A DNA stretch of 33,580 nt, taken from Prolixibacteraceae bacterium (GTDB lineage: Bacteria > Bacteroidota > Bacteroidia > Bacteroidales > Prolixibacteraceae). Under the pieces are notes generated by a model. That model was not told where the DNA came from. It saw only the letters and a program-made list of their open reading frames with translations, and searched no databases. Each line of letters opens with the position of its first letter. The stretch's first letter is position 1. Location: contig JAGODU010000031.1 in assembly GCA_017998095.1 (NCBI GenBank), positions 1 through 33,580 on the forward strand, read 5' to 3'. Below, piece after piece: positions 27,801-33,580 of the stretch. A program made the position numbers and the translations under genes.

Positions 27801-28931
27801 ACAACTAACTACATTTCCTCCCAGTTGACGTGAGCCAACGCCTGGTTGCCAGGTCTTAAAATAATTTTTTTCTGAATTCCAAAAATTAATCCCCCCAAAA
27901 TATGTTCCCAACCATACGTTTCCATATTTATCACAAAACGCATCATATATAGGGTCGGTGTTTAATCCTGTTGGATTGGTTAGTTCATATCTGCAATAAG
28001 AAAATTTTGAAGTTTTGTGAGACCATATACTTATTCCTGCTTCAGTTCCTATCCATAATCTTCCCTGATGATCTTCAGTAAAACAATGGACCATATTATG
28101 AGTTAAATAATCATCTCCTGATTTTTCTTTCGAGAAATGGCGTTTTGCTCCATTTTTTAAATGGATCTTGAATAATCCGATTGTTTCTTCACCCATCCAA
28201 AAATTATCTTCTTTATCAAGATATAAACTTGTTAAAGACAATTCATTTACTTCTTTGGGAAATTCGTAAGTTGTTATCCTTGATTTTTTAAAATCAAACC
28301 ATATTATTTTCTTGTTTTCAGTAATGGCAACAACATTTCCATTATTGCTTTTGACATCAACAAAAGATGCATCAAACGGAATATTGCCAAAACTTACTTT
28401 CTCTCTAAGCTCTGAAAGTTTACCTGACGCTGAATTCAAAAAGTAAAGGCTCTTATCCCTGCATATCCAAAAACCATCCATAACTGGTTCTACCGATTGT
28501 AGAGTGCCGATACTGTTCAACAAATTGTAAGGCTTAAAAAATTCATTGTCAAAATCAAAATAATAATACTTTCCTTCATTTGTTCGTGTAATAAGTAAAG
28601 AATCTGAGAATAGGAATATTTTATTACACATCAGGGATATAGATTCTCCGGATTCACTGTACGCCGGAAATTCTTTAAAGTTTTTCCCATCGAACCTACA
28701 TACTGAAATTCTTGTAGCAAGCCAAATGAAGCCGTATTGATCCTGAGCAATACTTTTCACATATGAAGAAGGAAGTCCATCTTTATTTGTGTAGTGCAAA
28801 AAATTCAATACTTCGTCTTCTCCTTTTAATTGAATTTGAGAAAATAACAAAAAAGATAAAACCGAAAACAATAGAACAGTTTTATTTAAATACTGATTAT
28901 AAAAAAATATTATCGGTCTATAAACTCTCAT
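24843..28931 (-). CDS. Hybrid two-component system regulator (HTCS) of the locus
   Basis: This 1,362-residue one-protein sensor-regulator is typical of Bacteroidota utilization loci. The order is a signal peptide (1-36), a periplasmic two-propeller sensor with many Reg_prop repeats (GNIWIGL, GRLWIGT and similar, about 45-665), a Y_Y_Y domain (about 700-785) and one transmembrane helix (about 788-812). A histidine kinase follows, with phospho-acceptor His849 in FTNISHELKTP and the N, G1 and G2 ATP-binding boxes (NLLSNAFKF, DTGKGI, GSGIGLAYL). Then come a receiver with Asp1164 in ISDVMMPEMDG and Lys1216, and an AraC-type HTH at about 1260-1362. All catalytic residues are present. It lies between the SusC/D operon and the peptidase genes, all on one strand, and probably senses a breakdown product in the periplasm. 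No terminator is visible after it. Confidence 0.95.
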   Translation of the reverse strand: MRVYRPIIFFYNQYLNKTVLLFSVLSFLLFSQIQLKGEDEVLNFLHYTNKDGLPSSYVKSIAQDQYGFIWLATRISVCRFDGKNFKEFPAYSESGESISLMCNKIFLFSDSLLITRTNEGKYYYFDFDNEFFKPYNLLNSIGTLQSVEPVMDGFWICRDKSLYFLNSASGKLSELREKVSFGNIPFDASFVDVKSNNGNVVAITENKKIIWFDFKKSRITTYEFPKEVNELSLTSLYLDKEDNFWMGEETIGLFKIHLKNGAKRHFSKEKSGDDYLTHNMVHCFTEDHQGRLWIGTEAGISIWSHKTSKFSYCRYELTNPTGLNTDPIYDAFCDKYGNVWLGTYFGGINFWNSEKNYFKTWQPGVGSRQLGGNVVSCLKEDSKGNIWIGLEDLGVNKLDINSGIIYKYSSKNSVKGLSYDNVHDLIFLSEDVLWIATYTGGINILNTKTGKYDYINRRTNPELPSDNIYSFFRISDSIFIATTNGVAIYDIISKRFKRFYDGILGDIQFESICQTKNKIWFSSSQALYFYDTLKDSLLKFDLIPEFTNMNFVKSDSYGRVWIGDCYDGLCYYDEKNNEVVRFNKDNGFPATWMFSIEEGKDGWYWASSDKGLVRMNPAKKIFLLYDSNSGVPFNQFNFRASFKDKRGNLYFGGNNGMVSFNDNENPDVSKKMDIFFTEMQLFNKPINPNKKSPLKRSINRVDKIKLNYNQNVFTIEYSALSYSFSGKCQYAYYLENFEHTWNYVGNRDYATYTNLSPGTYFLHVKGSVSNIVDEKNERILKIIVKPPFWLSIWAFIFYFILVWAITILVYTIGKRFEKEKALVEMERRDKEHAEELNQVKLEFFTNISHELKTPLTLILGPLNKILEEEKLSPAFKKTISGIEKNAQRLFNLINQLLEFRKIENGKENLNVSKCNVKDFVCEIHDSFGSIAENKNIEFKVICPVQDVSVWFDINKVDKIIFNLLSNAFKFTKEGGRIEFKSDIVNREKRSKNQKQNMIISVTDTGKGIKPEMIDKVFDRFFQLENDGVSDKGSGIGLAYLKSLVILHRGEIKVESEVGKGSVFTVTLPVSKSDYSKDELSHSSTQYFSQNSEIEIESSIDGSIEIEDSKGLSHDPVVMIVEDNIELLEFMKESLEDKYQIFTAKNGIEALGKIHLLTPDLIISDVMMPEMDGFEFTMKIKSELNTSHIPVILLTAKSGAENKYRGLKTGADYYIEKPFYPIILKQNIENILTTRRKLIERFKNDAFISVSEVAHTESDKIFIEKLTNIIKDNISDPDMDVTFLIKEMGMSRSLLHLKLKNLVDCSTTEYIRSIRLREAVKLISNGRFNISEAAYETGFSSPTYFTRRFKEYYGKSPREYFNL

Positions 28932-29077
28932 TGACTATGTATTAATTTTAAAAAATATAAGGAGAAAAATTGAATCAAACAATGATCAGCGCATTTCAAA
29001 TGATTTGATTAATAATTAAATTTTAATTCTACAATTTACTTATTTATAAAAATAATTCAGAGAAAATTCAATTAAAA

Positions 29078-29117
29078 AAACCAGATTGTACATTTTTAAA
29101 TTAATACAATCTGGTTT
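29078..29117 (-). terminator. Terminator after the T9SS jelly-roll-like protein gene
   Basis: A perfect 13-bp stem (29078-29090 with 29105-29117) and a 14-nt loop are followed on the minus strand by a T run (complement of 29074-29080). It lies about 40 nt past the upstream gene and separates the peptidase-side genes from the regulator gene. Confidence 0.85.
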
Positions 29118-29155
29118 AAATATATCAATTGATATAAATATTTAAAGGAATAACA

Positions 29156-30163
29156 TTAATAAACTGCTATTTTTTGTGAATATGTTTTACCTTCAGATTC
29201 TGCAACAACAACATACATTCCACGATCCATTACTTGTATTGAATAAGAACTCGAATTTATATTTGAGTTTTTATATTTTAAAGCTCCATCTAAACCATAT
29301 AAACATACATTGCTGATCTTTCTGTTTGCAATATTATTGAGTAATATTTCACCGTTACTGTAAATGGCTTTTATATTATTTGATTTTTTGATTGTTGATG
29401 AAGAGCTAGGTTCATTATAGTCAACCATAGAAAAATCATCAAAAATTGCCATACCTTCATTTTCAGTATAAGTAGCATGGTATATACCAACTTGAATATC
29501 TTTATTTGCAAATTCAGGTTTTTCAACTGAATAAATTTCATTCCACATTACACCATCAGCGCTATAATAGCCAGTAATTGCGTTTCCATATTTTTCCAAT
29601 TTTTGATATGGAAAATCAGCAATTGTTAAACCATCAAACAACCAGTTTTCCTGTAATAATCCTTCAGCAGGAACGATGTCTCTGACACCAATTACTGCAC
29701 TCCAGTCTACCACATCGAATGCTTGTACAAGAATAAAAGTAGAATCACCTTTAACTCTTGCAATCAAACCTGTCATCATATAATCATGTCTTTCTGCACC
29801 AAATGATATAAAATCACCACCGGCAATTTTTACCTGAGCTTCGAAATCAGCACCATTTTTTACTGTACGATATAAAGCAGCACCATTATCATTACCAACT
29901 GCCCAATTTGAATTTTTAGTAGCAAAAGACAATGCTCCGGCATTATCTTTAGTGTTCAACACTGTAATTTCAGCTGTCACATCAACTGTCCAAACGTTAC
30001 TGTTTAATAAAACACCTTCCCATATTCCATTTTTAGGTGTAGTAAGGTAATCGTTTACAACACTGAAATCATCAGTATAAGTAGTACCTTCCTGAGCTAA
30101 AACTCTGAAAGATAATAACACAACTGCAATAATAATTAAAAATTGTAAAGTAAAATTTTTCAT
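29156..30163 (-). CDS. T9SS-secreted jelly-roll-like protein, hypothetical
   Basis: The predicted extracellular protein has 335 residues, with a signal peptide ending near residue 24 (VLAQ). The middle (about 28-250) looks like a concanavalin-type beta-sandwich of the DUF1349 or laminin-G-like kind, with DDFS at its start and IFDDFSMVDY at its end, a pairing typical of such folds. The last 75 residues form a type IX secretion sorting domain (NGEILLNNI, then LDRGMYVVV-like and a final TYSQKIAVY). No catalytic residues were recognised, so carbohydrate or surface binding is possible. It has a candidate -7 element about 130 bp upstream and its own terminator, so it may be expressed separately from the peptidase genes upstream of it. 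Confidence 0.7.
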   Translation of the reverse strand: MKNFTLQFLIIIAVVLLSFRVLAQEGTTYTDDFSVVNDYLTTPKNGIWEGVLLNSNVWTVDVTAEITVLNTKDNAGALSFATKNSNWAVGNDNGAALYRTVKNGADFEAQVKIAGGDFISFGAERHDYMMTGLIARVKGDSTFILVQAFDVVDWSAVIGVRDIVPAEGLLQENWLFDGLTIADFPYQKLEKYGNAITGYYSADGVMWNEIYSVEKPEFANKDIQVGIYHATYTENEGMAIFDDFSMVDYNEPSSSSTIKKSNNIKAIYSNGEILLNNIANRKISNVCLYGLDGALKYKNSNINSSSYSIQVMDRGMYVVVAESEGKTYSQKIAVY

Positions 30164-30293
30164 AACAATTAAATTTAAGTTTGACTATTATATTTATTTT
30201 CTCATTTCATCTTGAAAAAACAATTTGTTTTATAATAGTAAATAAGGCGAATTTTAATTCCATACATTGTCAGTAATGTCTAAAATAATTGCA

Positions 30294-30301
30294 CAAATGT
30301 A
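30294..30301 (-). promoter_or_regulatory. Candidate -7 element upstream of the T9SS protein gene
   Basis: TACATTTG on the minus strand fits TAnnTTTG, but no TTTG is found at the usual -33 distance. The 235-bp leader region also holds a nested palindrome: ACTATTATA (30184-30192) with TATAATAGT (30231-30239), and AAAACAA (30217-30223) with TTGTTTT (30225-30231). Confidence 0.35.
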
Positions 30302-30398
30302 TATTTCATTTTTTTGTCATGACTGAATTTCAATAACTTATGAAATTACAATAAGATTTAATCTCATCTCCATTGGAATAATTGAATCGCTATCAAAA

Positions 30399-31244
30399 TC
30401 AAAGAGAAAATTTGTTATCTGAAAAATGGCAAGAAGGAGAATTACAAAATTCGGAAAAATAAATATTTATCAATTTATATAAATCAGGATCATACTCTTT
30501 CAATTCTTCTCTTGTATTTATTTGATTGTGCTTCCCATCTGGCAGGGGAACTTCAGCGTTAACATTAAACCAGTCTTGAATTCCTTCAGCCCAATATTCA
30601 TAAATATCAGTTTTAGCATATGTTTTCTCATATTTACCTGCAGAAACAGCATTATCAAGATATTTTTGAAGAATATTATTAAATGATGGGTCTTTAGGAG
30701 AAATTCCAATTAGATGAATTGCATGAGCGAATTCATGTACTAAAATATCTTCGGCATGATATTTATCTATCTGATAACATAAAAGATTCTCTTCAGCGCA
30801 TGTCGTCAATGGAAGCTCCATATCTCCGCCTAAACCTCTTGCTCTTAAATCCCAATTTATTGAAGTGTCATTAGCAAGAAAAGCATGTTCAGGAATATCG
30901 GTTGTTCCCTCATAACGTGCCATGACTCCTACCCTTGCTTTTTCTTTGTTCATTTGATTAAGCACTTCGTCAGGAAGATCATTTGTCATAAACGATACTA
31001 TTTCCCATGCTTTGTACAAAGCAGAATCAGGCACTCTCCATGAACTAACTACAGCTATTCCATTAGCATCAATATATTTTTTATAGAAGGAATTAAGTTT
31101 AAGGGATGAAGGAGGAGTTGAAATTTCAGGCTTAATGACCATGTTTTTCTCATTCACCAAAACATTTTGGCAATTTGCATATAACCCTAAAAATAAAGAG
31201 ATACAAAATATGCATAAAGAATTGACATTGTTGTTCATCTTCAT
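30399..31244 (-). CDS. Secreted zinc metallopeptidase, anthrax-lethal-factor-like (HExxH + E)
   Basis: This probable secreted zinc peptidase has 281 residues and a signal peptide ending near residue 25. The zinc motif is HEFAH (His170, Glu171, His174). A second conserved helix, YEYWAEGIQDWF, supplies the likely third ligand Glu220, 46 residues after His174. This spacing and the E-Y/F-W/F-A-E helix resemble the lethal-factor-type (M34, ATLF-like) catalytic domain, so the resemblance is at fold level and implies nothing about toxicity. Similar small secreted proteins exist in environmental bacteria. Its ATG follows the stop of the S9 peptidase gene directly (TAAATG), a sign of coupled translation, so the two peptidases are probably made together. 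The ATG two codons on (31238) is an alternative start. The substrate is unknown. Confidence 0.75.
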   Translation of the reverse strand: MKMNNNVNSLCIFCISLFLGLYANCQNVLVNEKNMVIKPEISTPPSSLKLNSFYKKYIDANGIAVVSSWRVPDSALYKAWEIVSFMTNDLPDEVLNQMNKEKARVGVMARYEGTTDIPEHAFLANDTSINWDLRARGLGGDMELPLTTCAEENLLCYQIDKYHAEDILVHEFAHAIHLIGISPKDPSFNNILQKYLDNAVSAGKYEKTYAKTDIYEYWAEGIQDWFNVNAEVPLPDGKHNQINTREELKEYDPDLYKLINIYFSEFCNSPSCHFSDNKFSL

Positions 31245-33491
31245 TTATTCCTTGATTTTTAAAATATTCCAATCAGGTGTTTCTTCTTTTAATAAGTTTT
31301 TCACAAAAAAATCACGTCGTTTAATTTCACCATATCTCTCACCAAGTGTATGATTAACACCGGGGAGAACAACAAGCTCAAAATCTTTATTTGCATTTAT
31401 CAATGCATTGGCAACCTGCATTGTTGATGCCGGATCTACATTATCGTCAAGCTCGCCAACAATAAGCATTAATTTACCTTGTAGTTTTTTCGCATTCACT
31501 ACATTAGAACATTCTTCATAATGTTTGTCAACAGGGTATCCCATCCATTGCTCATTCCACCACATTTTGTCCATTCTGTTATCATGACATCCACAAGAAG
31601 CGACTCCGGCTTTATAAAAATCAGGGTGAAATAGCAATGCCGATAATGCATTTTGTCCTCCAGCAGAAGAACCGAATATTCCTACTTTTGAAATGTCCAT
31701 GTATGTTCTTTTTACAGCAGCAGCTTTCATCCATTTAATTCTATCAGGGAAACCAGCATCTTTTATATTTTTATAACATACATCATGAAAAGCCTTGGAC
31801 CTGTTAGATGTACCCATCCCGTCAATTGTAACTATTATAAATCCAAGTTCTGCCAAACTACTAAAAGAGCCCATATAAACTCTGAAACTTTTTTGAACAT
31901 AAGAATCTTGGGGCCCGGCATATATATATTCAATTACTGGATATTTTTTAGAAGCATCAAAATTTGTAGGGAAATAAATATTACCCCATATATCAGTTTT
32001 CTCATCTCTACCTTTAGCAACAAAAACTTCGGGTTGTTTCCATCCCTTGGCCAATAGTTCAGAAATATCAGCTTTTTCTAGAGTGTCAATAATTGAACAT
32101 CCTTCAACTTTTTTAAGAACTGATAACGGAGGGCAATTCACAGTTGAATAAGTATCAACATAGTATTCATTGTCATGAGAAAACGAAACATTATGGTTTT
32201 TTGGTTCAGGAGTAAGATCAATTAATCCGGTACCATCTAAATTAATTTTGTAATAATGAATAAAATAAGGATCTTCACCAGGGTTCCTGCCACTTCCGGT
32301 AAATATTATAGTTCTATCTTTTTCATTAACCTTAATTATCTGACGTACTACCCACTCACCTTGAGTTATTTGGTTTTTTATCTTATCCGATACAGCATCA
32401 AACAAGTATAAGTGGTTCCATCCGTCTCTTTCTGAAGCCCAGATAATTTCTTTTTTATCATCGATATCATATCTGTAATGTTTACTACTATAGTCGATAA
32501 ACGTATTCGATTTCTCTTCAATCAATATTTTAATATTTCCCGTAACAGCATCAACTTCAGCAACCTGATAAAGTTGATGACCTCTTTGATTAAACTCAAA
32601 GGTAAATGACTTACTATCATTCCACCATTTAATTCCAAACAGATCGAACTGATTATCAAATGAATCTGTATTAAGTATAATTTTTTCTTTTGAAGCTATA
32701 TTAAAAAGACTTGGCCTTTTTAAAGGTAATGCATCTCCGGGTTTAAGATACTCCCTTTTATGTAGAATTGGTTGAACCTGATCTTCAGGAGAAGATTCAA
32801 CAAAATGAATATATTGCTTTTCATGTTTTCTGATCTTATATCCGGCGATATATTTTGAATCAGGTGACCATGAAATTTCAGAAGAATAGGAATCACCTGA
32901 AGAACCATCATAGCTAAGCTGAATTTCTTCCCCTGACTTTATTTCTTTTAAAAAAATGTTATTCCCCTTAATGTATGCTTCAAAAGAGCTATCCGGTGAT
33001 ATAGTAGCCCCCCCTTCAAATTCCCATCCACTTTCACCCCAGTATCTTTCGTTTTCATCTTCTTTTTTATCTGAAAGCTTTCTCAAATCATACGACTTTA
33101 AATCACATTTCCATACAGATCTTTTAAATTCGAAAGTTATTGCTTTTCTTTTATCAACAAACTCTAAATTTCTTAAATTTAAATCATTAGGACTTATTTT
33201 GGAATCAGTCTTTTTATTAATCTTTTCAGATAATTTGTTCAGATCTATAGCATTAATAACTTTAGATTTTTCGACATCAACAAGTTTATATTCATAACCT
33301 GTTCCAACCTTAACCCGATACCAAAAGAAATCAGAGCTGTCAATCCAGTTCGATGCAACAATAATATTATTAACAAAATTATTGAATATGAAAACAGAAT
33401 CTGCCCTTTTATAATCCTCTTCATTTATTAAAGCAAATAACTTCGTACTTATTTATAATACTATTGTCAGAAAAACAATCTTAATCTTCAT
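31245..33491 (-). CDS. S9 (DPP-IV-like) peptidase interrupted by an in-frame stop
   Basis: This prolyl-oligopeptidase-family serine peptidase spans 749 codons from the ATG at 33491, but codon 13 is TAA. The N-terminus reads MKIKIVFLTIVL, then stop, then ISTKLFALINEEDYKRAD, all in one frame. Removing the stop would give a normal signal peptide followed by the family N-terminus (NWIDSSDFFWYRV). From codon 14 on, the frame is open to the end. It has a beta-propeller (about codons 50-490) and an alpha/beta hydrolase domain with the catalytic Ser in GSSAGG (codon 609), an Asp in GELDDNVD (682 or 683) and His714 in GVNH. GSSAGG replaces the usual GWSYGG, and no DPP-IV Glu-Glu motif was found, so dipeptidyl activity is uncertain. 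No ATG, GTG or TTG occurs between codon 14 and the TTG at 33086, which would cut off 135 codons including real protein. The gene is either recently broken or the stop is a sequence error. Confidence 0.8.
33453..33455 (-). other. In-frame TAA within the S9 peptidase signal peptide
   Basis: Codon 13 of the peptidase frame is TAA. It is flanked on both sides by signal-peptide-like codons in the same frame, so a single base substitution rather than an indel explains it. Confidence 0.8.
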
Positions 33492-33508
33492 TTGTCAATA
33501 ATTTATTA

Positions 33509-33580
33509 TTATTCAATGCTTTTCAAACGAACGACCAATGAGCCATGAGCAGGTATATCTTTCTTGAGCCTTTCATCTGT
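33509..33580 (-). CDS. C-terminal fragment, possible GH27-type alpha-galactosidase
   Basis: The window edge cuts this gene. Only the last 23 complete codons and a TAA are visible, reading TDERLKKDIPAHGSLVVRLK and then SIE. The DIPAHGSLVVRLK ending resembles the closing strands of the C-terminal beta-domain of GH27-type alpha-galactosidases (often PHGVxLLKL-like), but other glycosidases end similarly. It stops 17 bp before the S9 peptidase start on the same strand, so it is probably the upstream partner in that operon. The assignment is tentative. Confidence 0.4.
   Translation of the reverse strand, partial: TDERLKKDIPAHGSLVVRLKSIE

Noticed and set aside
30399..31244. Toxin gene suggested by the lethal-factor-like zinc motif
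   Set aside because: Only the generic HExxH plus Glu helix is shared. There is no receptor-binding or translocation domain, and the context is nutrient use.
33084..33086. TTG as the start of the S9 peptidase
   Set aside because: The same frame continues upstream with clear family sequence (NWIDSSDFFWYRV) for about 120 codons to the in-frame TAA, so this TTG is internal.
33086..33491. Frameshift as the cause of the broken S9 peptidase start
   Set aside because: Codon-by-codon reading shows that the signal-peptide halves on both sides of the TAA are in the same frame, so a substitution is enough.
1..33580. CRISPR arrays, tRNA or rRNA genes, insertion sequences, prophage
   Set aside because: No spaced repeat array, no RNA gene, and no transposase, integrase or phage gene was seen on either strand.

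Overview
The window is AT-rich DNA from a member of the Bacteroidota, most likely class Bacteroidia. Four things point there: SusC/SusD pairs, a hybrid two-component regulator of the polysaccharide-utilization type, type IX secretion C-terminal tails, and two promoters that match the Bacteroidota consensus (TTTG, 19 bp, TAnnTTTG) with no clear Shine-Dalgarno sites. No tRNA, rRNA, CRISPR array or insertion sequence was recognised.

Layout, left to right. (1) 47-1996, minus: rpsA (ribosomal protein S1, six S1 domains) with its own promoter. (2) 2622-5996, plus: a two-gene operon of a glycyl radical enzyme closely resembling trans-4-hydroxy-L-proline dehydratase and its radical-SAM activase. It has a consensus promoter and a strong terminator. 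(3) 6338-24571, minus: a large polysaccharide-utilization-type operon. In transcription order it holds a GH127/GH146-type beta-L-arabinofuranosidase lipoprotein, a cytoplasmic Xaa-Pro aminopeptidase, a secreted CotH-kinase/lamin-tail protein with a T9SS tail, a small CCHC protein, SusC1-SusD1, a divergent SusC2-SusD2, and a DUF1735-type surface lipoprotein, then a terminator. (4) 24843-28931, minus: the hybrid two-component regulator that probably controls the locus. (5) 29156-33580, minus: a T9SS-secreted jelly-roll-like protein, a secreted HExxH metallopeptidase, an S9 (DPP-IV-like) peptidase whose signal peptide is interrupted by an in-frame TAA, and the last 23 codons of a gene that looks like an alpha-galactosidase.

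How the genes may work together (inference): the combination is unusual for a polysaccharide locus because sugar-cleaving, proline-peptide-cleaving and hydroxyproline-cleaving functions sit side by side. Plant extensins and related hydroxyproline-rich glycoproteins carry beta-L-arabinofuranose on hydroxyproline and alpha-galactose on serine, on a Pro/Hyp-rich backbone. A beta-L-arabinofuranosidase, a possible alpha-galactosidase, secreted peptidases, an Xaa-Pro aminopeptidase and a hydroxyproline dehydratase would together dismantle such a glycoprotein, both glycan and peptide. This is the main hypothesis offered here. It rests on family assignment and proximity, not on any functional data.
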